Assembly (NCBI GenBank): GCA_016758965.1
Contig: JAEPRB010000099.1
Location: 62,001 to 126,000 of the forward strand
Reading direction: 5' to 3'
Length of the DNA stretch: 64,000 bases
Source: Circinella minor
Taxonomy: Eukaryota > Mucoromycota > Mucoromycetes > Mucorales > Lichtheimiaceae
This document shows, piece by piece, positions 1-11,019 of the stretch (its first letter is position 1; every line of letters begins with the position of its first letter). The position numbers were made by a program, and so were the translations under genes. Under the pieces are notes generated by a model. That model was not told the origin of the DNA. It searched no databases and saw only the letters and a list, made by a program, of their open reading frames with translations.

Positions 1-1
1 G

Positions 2-172
2 GATGGGTATACTGCTTGGCATGAATGAGTGATACACCGTAGATGGTTTGAGGGTACCGGCGAATATCGGATGGGCCCTAAGTGACAACAATGCCTCAAG
101 TTGCAGTTGGGGAATAGCATTGTTGGTAGCGTTGTCAATTTTAATATGCATTCATTGGAAACGGGATACACA
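2..172 (+). other. Possible decayed coding fragment, unidentified
   Basis: Frame 2 reads as protein-like sequence (for example GTGEYRMGPK and LQLGNSIVGSVVNFNMH) but is interrupted by two TGA codons near 26 and 92. An overlapping open frame at 48-266 looks like its shadow. I recognise no family. It may be a remnant of a mobile element or gene cut by the window edge, or it may be chance. Confidence 0.2.
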
Positions 173-620
173 CACCAAAGGTGATTTTCTTTTATTTGAT
201 GATGTGATGCAATCAGAAAAACGCGCTGCAAGTATTAAATTTTTTTTTAGGTTAAGACTCATTTGAATTTTCATGTTGTTATTTCTACTACTCTGTTACA
301 CACCTGGTCTGCCCATTGAAAATATGAAACCTTTTGGCCCGATAGAGTTGTTGCAAGGGTAATTTTACAGTATGAAGGATCGATCAATTTTTGTCTTTCT
401 AGGTCTATCACAATATTAATCTTCTTTTCCTTCCTCCTCACTATTCTACTCACTTTATTTTCTATGGCGTATCTTCTTATATCATTTTTTTATTTTTCGT
501 TAAATACTTTATTACTTCAATAAAAAAAAGATTGACAAGACTCAAGTCTTTTTTCGCCTACATGTAATGATGACATCGGTAAGAAGGTCGATATTTAAGT
601 TTGGATGATTTTTTTTTACA

Positions 621-791
621 ATTTTGGTATTCACGAATCCTCACGAACAAAATCAATGTACCATAGAGCAGGATTGTAGAAGAATAGGAGTTCCAGGACG
701 AAGTCTTTTCTGTTGTTGCTCGTCTTGGGTACATATGTATAATGAACCTAGCGATTGGAAAGCTTCCGCGATGTACGAGCCATGTGGGTAG
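621..791 (+). other. Possible cysteine-rich exon fragment
   Basis: An open frame without an ATG ends at a TAG at 789-791. It encodes a Cys-rich stretch containing NQCTIEQDCRRIGVPG followed by FCCCSSW and MYEPCG. The composition resembles small secreted or extracellular Cys-rich domains, but I cannot place it in a family. There is no neighbouring exon that I can join to it. The surrounding 170-1400 shows nothing else coding that I can support. Confidence 0.2.
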
Positions 792-1399
792 TCCGATCCC
801 TCATTATAAACATTTTTTCTTACATTGACTCAGTAATAACCTATTATTTTTTATTTTTTCACCTAATACACCTTCTTACCCGTTTTCTCTTCAGATCAAA
901 GTTGTTCTTTTAATAATCCGAGCCTTTTTTTTTTACTCCCTCCAACAATAAAATGTTGCCCTAAAAAAACGTTCTATCTTTTGGGTTTGCATTTTCAAAG
1001 TTTTTTTAGGAGGTCACAAGTGTAGAAGCGGTACGTACCTACAGAAAGCCAACAAAATCAAATCTCAAGCGAATATACGTAGTAGGACCATTCGATGTAC
1101 GTACTGTATATCTTTGGTCTATGAATTCTCTATCATGACTTGCTGAGTATCATCCTCTTTCGCTTTTGCAACAAGAGGTATTGATTTTCCCTTCCCAGAA
1201 AACAAAGAAGAAGAAAAAAGCATTTTATATCAGGTGCAATTAAAATATCATAACCTAGAAATAAAAAAGTAAGAGTTATTGTTCATTATTATTTGGTAGA
1301 TGTACAGATTTGATTATTTTTCAGGAGCGTAAAAAAGTAAGTGATAATTAATGTACATGTTAATGGGTATGTGGGTATCTGGCGGAAAGAATAAAGAGA

Positions 1400-1860
1400 A
1401 TGTATTACAATTTGAATAAATGATATTATGTGAATATAAAATATAAAGAGATATATCATTATGGAGCTTAGTTTGGATGAATGGAGCTAATTGAGTCAAA
1501 AGAAACGTCGTAACTTTTTGGGAGTAATGGGCCATAGCCTGAACCACGAACAGGCTTGACAGCCTTTGTTGCCACTATTTTTCTAAGATCTCCACGTTTA
1601 TCATTTTCTTCAATGTCACTAATCAAATCTTCTTCCATATAATCATTATGAGATTTTTCTAGCAAATCAAGAGTTTTGCCCGTTTCTTCCAAGCCAGACT
1701 AAACAATGTGTTTATCATCATGTTAACATATACAATATTATTATTTGCTCTGGCTAAGTATTACAAAAATAACTAACCTTCAATATCCAGAATAATTCAA
1801 ACACCGAATTAATATAATAAGAATCCTTGATTCCAAGACATCTCTAAGGCCCCTACTGTA
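1400..1860 (-). pseudogene. 3' fragment of repetitive gene family 2
   Basis: The minus strand carries two exons of an uncharacterised family. One ends around VFELFWILK before a GTTAGT donor (about 1780-1850). The final exon, about 1468-1700, encodes SGLEETGKTLDLLEK, then HNDYMEEDLISDIEE and GYGPLLPKSYDVSFDS, and stops at 1468. The same two exons, intron and 3' flank recur on the plus strand at 8840-9370. This copy lacks everything upstream, so it is a truncated duplicate. At 1807-1825 it preserves the empty target of the small element found at 8868-8983. The function is unknown. Confidence 0.55.
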
Positions 1861-1889
1861 TATCTTCTCCTTATGCCTAATTTAAGTAA

Positions 1890-3456
1890 ATGCAAAAAAA
1901 AAACGACAGCGAAAAGCTGATGGTCATTTTGATCCTGAATCCCAGAGCAATGTTATAGATTCCGGAGTAGAAGCGGATTATAACTTAGATGAAGCACTCA
2001 ATGACTGGGATGAATTAGAATTAACAGATGAGCTCATTGACAGAACTATGCAGCTTCCTTTACTTTGGAAAGAAGAAGCCGAGAGTTCAATTCGCGGTGT
2101 ATACAATAAAGATTCTCGCACTACAATTTGGCGAAAACATAAAGAGAACGAAAAAGCAGCCCAAGGCTCAAAAAAATCGACACTTTTTTCTCACCAATTC
2201 TTAACGAGAAGCGACAAGAACAGGAACAAGAACAAGAGCAACATATTGAATCTGTAACGGAAGAAAAAAATAATACGAAAGCAGTTGACAGTATTTTGAA
2301 AACGTTGAGTACTGATATCCAACCTGCTTTAGACAGACAAAGCCGGTTCAACAAAGAAGACGCGTTTCATATTTGCAAAATGCAAGCTGTTTATCGTTAT
2401 TACTATTATTTATCATAAAACTATACGAAAAGAAAGAGCTCTAAAAAAGCAGCTATTGATATTTGGATAACACCATCAGATAATTACAGAGCAAAGGCAA
2501 TTCGATATTGGGCAAAAGAATATGTTGATTGCGGTTATATATCTAAGCACCAACAAGGAAAGCATGCTAAAGTCGTTTCACTTCTTAGCGATGAGAGTAT
2601 CAAAGAATCGATTAGAAGTCACTTCAGTAAAGTAAAGGTTGAAAAACGAACACTCTCCGATCTATTAGAGCACTTAAATACTGTAATTATACCTGAGATA
2701 ATTGGCGTAACTGGACAGGTATCCCATGTGACGCTCTGGAGATACATGAAAGAATGGGGTTACAGCTATAAACGTCATAGCAAGCAAATATATGTTGACG
2801 GTCATGAACGGAAAGACGTTGTATCTTATCGTCAAAGTTGGGCAAAGCGCATGATGGGTTACAAAAGGCAAATGGAAACCTACAGTGGAGACAATGAAGA
2901 AATTGTTACGCCGCCATCGTTACATTCTGGTCAGAAGCAGATTGTTATGGTTACCCATGATGAATCGACGTTTTATGCTAATGATGGTAAACAACAAACA
3001 CGGGTTGCAGAAGGCGAAACAGTATTGAGAAAAAAGACTCCCGGACAATCAATCATGGTTTCTGAGTTCCAGTGTGCATGTCATGGCACCATGCGACAAT
3101 CACCTGCATGGATGTCTCGTACATTATTTGAAGCTGGTGGTAACCGGGAGAAATGGTGGACGCATGAACATATGACACATCAATTGAAAGAAGATGCTAT
3201 ACCAATATTCGAACTGTTACATCCAAATTCGCAAGCACTTTTCATTTTCGATCAAAGTAATAACCACAATGCTTATGCGAGTAATGCATTACGAGTTGTT
3301 GGAATGAGAAAAGATTCCGAATTTTGTGGACCAGCCAACAGTGACCACTGTAGTAACCACAAATACCGAGATGGTTACTATATTGATCCCAAGACAGGTG
3401 AAATGATTACACAAAGCATGTATACATTTGTTAAGCAATGTATATATGAACAGTAG
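1890..3456 (+). pseudogene. Broken DDE transposase, fused at its 3' end to a foreign exon
   Basis: This is a DDE-superfamily endonuclease of a type common in fungal DNA transposons. Reading frame 2 covers about 1895-2180 (ADGHFDPESQSN to the segment TTIWRKHKENEK). It then shifts to frame 1 at an A7 tract near 2170-2177, where one extra A would restore KKIDTFFSPILNEKR. A TAA near 2416 interrupts frame 1, after which it stays open to 3456. A DNA-binding region lies at about 2450-2760 (SHVTLWRYMKEWGYSYK). Catalytic-core motifs are HDESTFYAND (about 2957) and FDQSNNHNAY (about 3249). The C-terminal part of the family is missing: after MITQSMYTF (about 3430) the frame runs into VKQCIYEQ, which belongs to repetitive family 1. 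It carries at least one frameshift, one stop and a 3' truncation, so it is non-functional as autonomous transposase. Confidence 0.8.
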
Positions 3457-4939
3457 GTATTACCTTTATTGATTGTATATGATACAGAATTTTGCATTTA
3501 TTGCCGAACACAACCCTCAATTTTTTTCGTGTACACAAGTAATTTTGTTCGCTTAAGATGACGATCATAAGCGAAAGAAAAATTGACCTCATAAAGCAAA
3601 AAAAAAAAAAAAAAAAAAAAACTGCCATCTAAGCGAACAAAATTACTCTTATAAACAAAAACATCGAGGTTGTGTCCAGTCATGGATGAATTCTGTACAT
3701 GTGAGATATATAAAAAAACTAACTTATGTTTACATTGTAGCTCATCCCATTCACTAATATTGGATATCATGGATCCATGTTGGAAAGAGTATTTCACATC
3801 TGGTGAAGTGCATAAATTAATAAAGTACCATAAACCGGAACTAAAATCTTTGCCCGTTGAATTGAAAGAATACTTGAAGAAATTTTCTGGTGCGGTATGT
3901 CTGCTCTCATAATTATTTATTATTCATTGTAAACTAACGATACCGGAGGATTTACCTTTATAGCATGATCTTGAAAAGCTAATCGATGTCCATATGCAAA
4001 AACGGTTTTATCCATCTCAAGGCGATTTATATTGGGCCGAAAAGACAGTTGGAGAAATTTTGGAATTATACTATTATCATTACGATGTTAATAATAAAAC
4101 CGAAGCTGATCTTGTTCGTCGTTTGTAGGGGTTTATTGAGAAGTGCTTTGATGAAAGTAGTTTTTATATTATTAGGTATATCTTCTTTATGTTTATGTAA
4201 TCAAAGATATATATATAATTGTATAAGTCTATAATATTTTAACATTGATACATAATCCTTAGTGGCGAAAAAGTCAGTGTTTCTTCAAGCAATCGAATGA
4301 ACGAAAATCGGTCTGCTCCTGGAGTGACACCATTATTACGAAAAAAAACTGGTACAAAGGTTGATATTTTAATTAAACATCTATATGATGATTTTGGTGT
4401 CGGAGAAGCAGGTCTCGGTGGTGGTGCTACATCGACAAAGTATATCAAGGAAGCCAATCTAAAGCTCCTAAAATCTCTGAAAGATGTCGCTTGGAATTTA
4501 CTGAAGATGCGAACGAAAGATACCCAGCAATTACGTATTCCAGGATTCATAATCAATGGTATTTTGAAATTGTTCGACATGATTAAAATGAATCTCTAAC
4601 CTTATTTATGCAACTTTTTTTATTCAACCTTTTTTTTCATTCATAGGTACTGAGCTTACGGTAAAAATAATGTATATTCCGTCTGGTAATATTTGTCGTG
4701 TGTATACTTTGGAACCAATGGAATTTCCACTCGATCCCGATACATTTTATAACAATATCATTCCATTGATAACGCTAGTCTGGCAATGTAAAGTTTTATT
4801 AAAAGAAACATTACAATTCCTCAATACCGGGAACAACATATTCATTCCAACTAGCGACAACCCTGTTCTAACTTCAACAATACCACCCTGCATTTCTTCA
4901 CCAAGAAAAAGAAAATTATCCGATGTTGAAACTGATTAG
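3420..4939 (+). pseudogene. Repetitive gene family 1, copy A
   Basis: This is an uncharacterised multi-exon gene whose 5' part has been replaced by the transposase. Exons seen: VKQCIYEQ (to 3453); about 3739-3893 (HSLILDIMDPCWKEYF ... VELKEYLKKFSGA); about 3964-4174 (HDLEKLIDVHMQKRF, GDLYWAEKTVGEILEL, EKCFDES); about 4261-4560 (SSSNRMNENRSAPG, TGTKVDILIKHLYDD, GVGEAGLGGG, ends GFIIN); and about 4648-4939 (PSGNICRVYTLEP, IIPLITLVWQCKVLLKE, ends PRKRKLSDVETD). A TAG at 4126-4128 replaces the Trp seen in copy B, so the copy is broken although its 3' half is clean. The K-x-D-(I/L)-L ... E-x-G arrangement is reminiscent of a PD-(D/E)XK fold with a lost lysine; that is only inference. Paralogues lie at 33.4-35.0 and 61.9-64.0 kb. 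Confidence 0.6.
3494..3681. mobile_element. Foldback / MITE-like inverted repeat inside copy A intron
   Basis: Two arms of about 60 bp are near-perfect reverse complements. The left arm has CGAACACAACCCTC and TTTTGTTCGCTTA; the right arm has TAAGCGAACAAAATTACTC and GAGGTTGTGTCC. A poly(A)-rich spacer separates them. It sits in an intron of family 1 copy A. In copy B (34685-34735) only a single arm exists, so the second arm arose after the copies separated, or was lost from B. Confidence 0.6.
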
Positions 4940-5056
4940 CCTACTTTTTTTCTATTCATGAAATTCATTTCTGTCACTTTTTATATACTCATCCAAAACA
5001 TTTTGTTATTTTTTATACAATTTTATCATTTCTATCATTTTATATTCTTCTCATTG

Positions 5057-5552
5057 CACTGTGCAAAATTCCATCCTTGAAAAATTAACTTTCAAGGATG
5101 AACAAAGGATGGTCGGATGTTTAAATATTTTCAAGAGTCAATCCTTGAATTTCATCCTTTGATCCTTGAACGAGAACCAGAGAAATTTTAGTTGCCGCTT
5201 TCAAGAGTGAATCCTTGAATCTCATTCTTTGATCCTTTAACTAGACCCAGAGAATATTTTCCTAATACCTCAAAAATCATACAACAATGCTATAAAATGG
5301 CACATTTAATAAAGCATGTTAAACTATAACAAAATAAATAAATATATAAAGAAAAAAGCATATGATCTTTTTATTGTATTTTATTTTATTTCCACAAAAA
5401 AACTTCAGCTATTGCTTTTCAAAGGATTCATCCTTGAATCTAATCCTTTGATCCTTTAAACTTTTTAAAAATAAATTCGGTCGGTATTTTAAATCCGTAT
5501 AACCTGTTCTAGCAGTTGATCCTTGAATTCAAGGATGAAATAGTGCACAGTG
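5057..5552. mobile_element. Non-autonomous CACTA-like (EnSpm/CMC) element
   Basis: The 496 bp element has terminal inverted repeats starting CACTGTGC and continuing to a shared CATCCTTGAA at both ends, flanked on both sides by TTG. CACTR termini, a 3 bp target duplication and repeated subterminal motifs are the hallmarks of the CACTA superfamily. The motif ATCCTTGAA and its complement recur many times, and two tandem units of about 70 bp start near 5131 and 5201. No transposase is encoded. The paralogous location in copy B (about 33290) lacks the element but carries TTGTTG, read on the complementary strand. Confidence 0.65.
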
Positions 5553-5860
5553 TTGTTTAAACATTGTGCTATATATCCAATTTCAAGTATACTGTACGTT
5601 ATTTTTCTATAGACATAAATTTTGTCTGATTCATCATATTCTATATCATTCATTCTCCTCCACAACCAGAAATAATAACATTTCTTTTTCATCATTCATC
5701 TATCCATACATCCCATATAAAACAATAAATCAAGGTCTTTCTCATTCTTTTCTATAATGTACTAGAGCGACAACGTTCCATCATTCTATGCTTATAAAAG
5801 CGCAGTCAAGTACATTAAGCAGTATACGATTATATTACGTATAGACTAAGGTGCAAACAT
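5480..5860 (-). pseudogene. Fragment of an unidentified coding exon in the A/B duplication
   Basis: The minus strand reads CYYFWLWRRMNDIEYDES followed by DKIYVYRK (about 5600-5690). The B unit carries the same protein on the plus strand at 33185-33265 (LWVWRRKNAIEYDASDKIY), ending at a TGA. The similarity continues through a GTTGTCGCTCTAGT block (5761-5775 here, about 32772-32786 in B) to near 5860. The family is unknown. It looks like a downstream, oppositely oriented gene remnant carried along in the duplicated unit. Confidence 0.4.
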
Positions 5861-7143
5861 TTAAGAATCCAAATTTTTACAAGTAATGTTTTAATTCTAT
5901 TTTGTAAAACACCACCGTTATACTACTTTCATTTTTAATTAATTATTATACGTACAAATGGAATCTGCTATTACTACGTATTAAAAGAATAGATTGACAG
6001 CATTTCGTTTTTTATTTTCAGTTACAGAACAGTGAATATCAAAATTGCTCTCTTGTTACATGAATTATTATAGCTTGACACCTTCCAGTTTTTGATATTG
6101 TAATTATATTTATAATTAAAAAAGAGAGGTTCTGATTAGGATATTTCGCTTAAAAGAGGTCAAAGAGTCCATCTTTTTTTTTTTTGTTAAACGTTTTCTG
6201 TTTTGACACTCTTCTTTTTCGAACTGTCTTCAACAGAACTATACAGGAGTGGTACATATATATAATTTCAAAATTCTGGAGACAAACAATCCTCCCCAAA
6301 ATATTATTATAAATTATAATACAATGAATACTTATATTCACACTATCTGCTCGAAAAAGCATATCATAAAAGCTAATTTCAGCATTTTTGATAAATCTCT
6401 ATGTAACAAATTAATAATAAAAAAATTACTGTCGAGATGATTTGAATTCCTAACGACTGTATATACGAAATATAGATATAGGAGGCTTACAAACAATCTT
6501 CTAACCTTCTCAAAAGAGAGTTGCATGAAAGGGATGTGGGATGGTTGAAAATCGATGTGACCAACATTACTATGGTTAAACCCTGGTTGGGAAATCTTTG
6601 TAGGACTGACTCTGATTATTGCTACGTATATGCAAAAAGCTTCTATTCGCCCCCCTATTTTAAAATCAGTATTGAATAAAGATGGATTTCAATTGTTCAT
6701 CTTTTTCTTTTGCCCTTTTTTTTCATATTCTGCTCTTTTTTCTTTCTTTATAAAACTATCAAGCTACGTAGTGGAAGTAAAAATTCATGAACTCTATTTC
6801 ACAAGACGTTTTCGGCCATAGAGTTAAACTCTTTAACCATTGACCTCAAACTTAGAGAAGTGGATCAATCAAGTTAAGAATACGGGCCATAGAATGCTTT
6901 TGATCAATAAGGTGCGTTTAACCCAAACGTGGCTCCATTACCTTTATTGTGGTATTTTTTTTATTTGCTAAACATGACTTCAAACGCTTATTTAGCAAAA
7001 GAAATAAACAAAAAGCTATCAAACAACAAAAAAACCGTTGCAAACAGCGAACGACAAGTTCTTGAAAGTGATTCAAGATACATTTACTACGTACCAATAG
7101 AATGCATAAACCGTATTTCTCTATATGTAAGATGTTCAGTGAT

Positions 7144-7179
<36 letters not shown>

Positions 7180-8069
7180 GTTCTTGCAGTACTCTCAACC
7201 ATGATGATGATAGCTGGTTTACAGCCATATGCTATTGACGATAGAAGAAATATTAAAAAAAAAACATGTTTGCCAATGTTAAAAATAGGTTACTTTTGAA
7301 AAAAAGACAACGCTGAAGATTGCGAAGACTATCTTTATCCTGAAAATAAAAATCTCTACTGGTTTTACCAATCAAAAGAGAAATATTATATAAAATAAAA
7401 TAAATCCGGGGCAAGTTCACCTGACACCGGTTTATCGAAAGCATTAATATTTTACCAAGTATATATAAACAATATTTGAGAGCTAATACTGGTTTAGCGA
7501 ATTATTGGTTTAACGAGTACAGGTGTAACACGAACCTATTGTGTTTTGGAAGAACTGATTCGAATTGTTGGAAAGTGAAGAAGGAATCCATTTCTATGAG
7601 TAAGTAAGAAATGGAAGAGAGTCAATATATATCATATATAATAATATAGAATCCTAATATTAAATTACTTTCAAAATTTGATTAACTATAGGGTTATTGA
7701 ATGTGGATACAGAATCAATTGTATACAAGACTTTAATAAAGCATTACGTATATAAAGAACTTGGATTGGTTAAGCCAACAAGGACGAAGATGTTGTGAAA
7801 GAAAATCCGGATTACATAAAACGTTGTATCAAGAAGATAAAGATATTTAAGAACAACATATCGTGGATATATCTTGCGTATAACAATCACGAACAACACG
7901 TTTGATAAAAATCAAATGGTAATTTGTTTTTATTTATCATTAACAACCTTCCTTTAACATCATCAGCAAAACTTATATCGGCTACGTACCTTGCTACAAT
8001 TGTCAGTTTTTTTTACACTTTACATTTTACGTACATATTATATTAATACTTATATGCTTTATTTTCACT
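5861..8069. other. AT-rich stretch without a supported gene
   Basis: I see only short, unsupported open frames, a long T-tract at 7147-7178 and scattered TACGTA palindromes. Around 7740-7900 there is faintly coding-like sequence just upstream of the family 2 remnant, which may be more of its decayed 5' part. Confidence 0.4.
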
Positions 8070-9305
8070 ATAGCTCAGCACATATCTTTTCAAAAGCCGA
8101 GCATGATGTTGACAAATACGAAACAACGTACAATTATCGCATCGTCCGGCCGTGTATTAATTGATGCTGCAATCGACTCTTTTTCCAACAAAATATTCAA
8201 AGGATTTCGTGACAGATCTCAACTTTGGGGTCTGAATACAAAGCAGATGGTTTGTGTTTTTCTTTTTACTTCTGGCGACGTAGATTATTATTGGCTAAAG
8301 AACGCCGTAAGCGATAAACGTGACTTGTACAAGTCTTAGGAGTATTAAAAGCTAAATGAGCTTGATACGTAAAATAAAAACAATTAACTTCTTTTTCACT
8401 CTTCTTGTTTCACTTTACTGTATTAGTTTTGGTCTAAAGGGAATTCCATTATAGACTCGGTCTTGGTCTATAACATTTTTTTAATGGCATAGAAACGTTT
8501 GTGTTGGAAACTTCCGGACCATATAATAATGATGTTCCTCGCCACACTTACGACCACATCAAGGGCGCCTTTGGTTTGCTAACCATGTTCCAATTTATAT
8601 CACCTTGATAATTTTAACACTCTTCAACAGGTGCGCTTATGGTTCTTGCATACTCGTAGTATATAAGTGTTTATATCACTAAAAGAAGTGCTAGTGTCAG
8701 GGGAAGACGAATAGGCTGATTATGTATAGTATCGATTCATATCTTGTTTCCTATTTAGGTGATTCGATACATCTGCGGCATTACAAACGCCAGCAATTAA
8801 TATTTTTATACGTACTTGAACGAATTGCCAACACCATCGTCCCTGTTGGAATCAAAGATTCTTATTAGGGGGTATTATTCTTTATTACATTTTTGCTGTA
8901 TTTTTTTTGTATCTATTCTCAATACAATGTTTATTTTATTTTTGCTGCGAAATCTGAGTCAGTTTATACCTTTTGAAACCCCCTATTATATCAATTCTAT
9001 GTTCAAATTATTTCGGATATTGAAGGTTAGTTATTTTTTCAATACTCCATGAGAGCAAATAATAATATATATGTTAACGTGGTCATAAACACACTGTTTA
9101 GTCTGGCTTGGAAGAAAACGGGCTTTGCTGGAAAAAATTCACGATGATTATATGGAGGAAGACGTGTTTTGTGACATTCAACAAGAAGATGATAAATATG
9201 AAGATTTTAGAAAAATAATGGCAACAGAGGTCCGTGGTTAAAGCTATGACTCCATGGCTCCCAAAAAGTGACTTTCGGATTCGATTAGGTCCATCCATGC
9301 AAATT
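8070..9305 (+). pseudogene. Repetitive gene family 2, longer decayed copy
   Basis: Remnant exons in order: about 8074-8260 (SAHIFSKAEHDVDKYETTY then, after a frameshift near 8148, LIDAAIDSFSNKIFKGF); about 8480-8600 (NGIETFVLETSGPYNND, HIKGAFGLLTMF); about 8815-9025 (YLERIANTIVPVGIKDSY, interrupted by a 116 bp insertion, then INSMFKLFRILK before a GTTAGT donor); and about 9101-9300 (SGLEEN, frameshift, LLEKIHDDYMEED, then a stop after EVRG). Frameshifts, stops and an insertion make it non-functional. The last two exons match the minus-strand fragment at 1400-1860. ETSGPY followed by HIKG is a pattern I associate with an uncharacterised mucoralean family, but I cannot name a function. Confidence 0.5.
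8868..8983. mobile_element. 116 bp MITE with TATTA target duplication
   Basis: Ends are GGGGGT and ACCCCC, flanked by TATTA at 8863-8867 and 8984-8988. The paralogous exon at 1807-1825 (minus strand) is uninterrupted and carries a single TATTA, which defines the borders. The 5 bp duplication and the G-rich inverted termini define a small DNA element; the superfamily is unclear. Confidence 0.65.
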
Positions 9306-9866
9306 AAACTTCACCATGATATATTTTTATTTTATTTTATATCCACATATACATAATATCATTTATCATACCCACTTTCTTCATTTGTTACTTATCATCC
9401 CGCTTTTTTTTTTCCCTTGGTGAGATAAATTATTTATCCTCTTTGTTAGTGGTAATTAGGGCGCTATAAAATCCCTCGGGAACCTGGTCCCTCGGGTTTA
9501 CCACGGACGCGAGAGATAGCTAATACTTATTTAAATTAAGCTCCTTTTCCTTTATCCTTTTCGTCATGTATCCATATAGCAATGAACACATACATTTGTT
9601 ATCATTTATCCTTTAACTCTCTTGAAAAATAAATAAATTAATGTGTATACGTACATTTCTTTTTTTACCATCCTATTCTCCATTTTTGAAATCCTATTGA
9701 AGAGTTTAGTAATACTATTTGTTCTATTGTACCAAAAAAAAAAAGCTATTCCTTTTTATAAGTGAATCTTATATATAATCAAAACAAACAGTATCAAACT
9801 AAATCAAATAATAAAGAATATGTTTTCCAAGGTCATTTTAATATATATACGGGAATAATAAAGAAA
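9306..9866. other. Intergenic, contains a small GC-rich inverted/direct repeat
   Basis: No gene is seen. At about 9468-9520 a GC-rich patch contains TCCCTCGGG twice and is bracketed by GCTAT and ATAGC with CCTCG/CGAG inside, a possible foldback remnant. Confidence 0.35.
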
Positions 9867-10200
9867 TTATGCTTCATTTTTAACAACTTCCTATAAAATA
9901 GTAATTAAAAGTTAATAAATGAATAATAACAATTTGATATAATAAAATAAAGAACTTACTTGTAATTGTTCAACACGTGCAGGATGTAATTTACGTGTTT
10001 GTTGAATTTTTGCTTGTACTTTTTCCAATTGTTGTTTTAAATGTCTTAATTCTTCTTTTTTTGCTTCTAATATTAACATGGGCTAAAATAATAATAATAC
10101 TTAGTATATATATATAATTCATCACTTGGATATAGAGTACTTACATCTTCAATTTTTGGTAATTCAATATCTTTCCAACTAGATTCTGGTAATTCATACC

Positions 10201-10234
<34 letters not shown>

Positions 10235-10866
10235 TGTTATCAAGTTAATAAATAATAATAATAATCAAAATAATCAAAATATACTTTACATTTCTTTATT
10301 CTTTAATACTCTTTGTCTTAATTCTTCTCTTGATAATTTACCACCCGTATTAACAATACAATTATTCTTTCTTTTAATATCAGGTCCTTGAATTTTTGAA
10401 TTACGTTCACCAATTACTTTTGGATCAATATGTAAACTAGCAAATTCTAAATAATAATATCACCTTTAATATTTAATAATAATAAAATATATCATCCCCC
10501 TTATATATATTTACCTGCTGTACTTTGTTGTCCTAATAAACGTTGTAATTGAAGATTCATTTGGGCATTGGTTTTACCAGGTAAACTACCACTATCAATA
10601 ATCTTGGCCCAATTACCAATACCAAATTTCATGAGGGCTTTACGTAATATTTCAGATTCTTCTTGTGTCCAACCTTTTATATATTTATATAAATAAAAGT
10701 TAATAAAGAATAAATAATAAATTACAAATAATGAAGATAGTATTGCTTTTTTTTTACCTGGTGATAAAGTACAATTCCATAAACTAGCAGAATCATTCGA
10801 TCGTAAAACATTACGTGCACCTGCTGTCATACTTCTTGGTTTATATTCATTATTAGTGGTTGCCAT
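9867..10866 (-). CDS. SANT/Myb-like domain protein with C-terminal coiled coil
   Basis: Six exons: 10758-10866, 10515-10673, 10290-10446, 10145-10199, 9960-10082, 9867-9890, giving 208 residues. The second exon encodes a single SANT/Myb repeat (GWTQEESEILRKALMKFGIG then NWAKIIDSGSLPGKT, about residues 36-70). It is followed by a conserved block (LHIDPKVIGERNSK, KRKNNCIVNTGGKLS) and a Lys/Glu/Gln-rich helix (KKEELRHLKQQLEKVQ) likely to form a coiled coil. SANT domains bind DNA or histone tails, so a nuclear, chromatin-linked role is inferred; I do not know a yeast name. The ATG is at 10866-10864. It is divergently transcribed from FANCL across a 198 bp shared promoter containing two ACGCGT boxes. 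Confidence 0.85.
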
Positions 10867-10964
10867 TTTTTGTTTCTTATTATTATTTTTTGTAATGTAT
10901 GGTTTGTATATATAAGAAAAAGAAGAAGAAAAAAAAACTTTAAATTGTCAAAAAATATATAAAT

Positions 10965-11019
10965 ACGCGTTAGTTGTATCGCGTACAAGTCGCGTACTCC
11001 GAAATATATATCAACGCGT
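10965..11019. promoter_or_regulatory. Shared promoter with two ACGCGT (MCB-type) boxes
   Basis: ACGCGT occurs at 10965-10970 and 11014-11019, with TCGCGT at 10979-10984 and 10990-10995, all inside the 198 bp between the divergent SANT gene and FANCL. ACGCGT is the known MBF binding site that drives G1/S genes in yeasts. Use by MBF here is inferred from sequence and from FANCL's repair function. Confidence 0.55.

Noticed and set aside
48..266. Open frame of 72 codons with a hydrophobic middle
   Set aside because: Overlaps a more protein-like frame that is itself broken; no family, no splice context.
4239..4580. 113-codon minus-strand frame
   Set aside because: Exact antisense shadow of the family 1 exon at 4261-4560.
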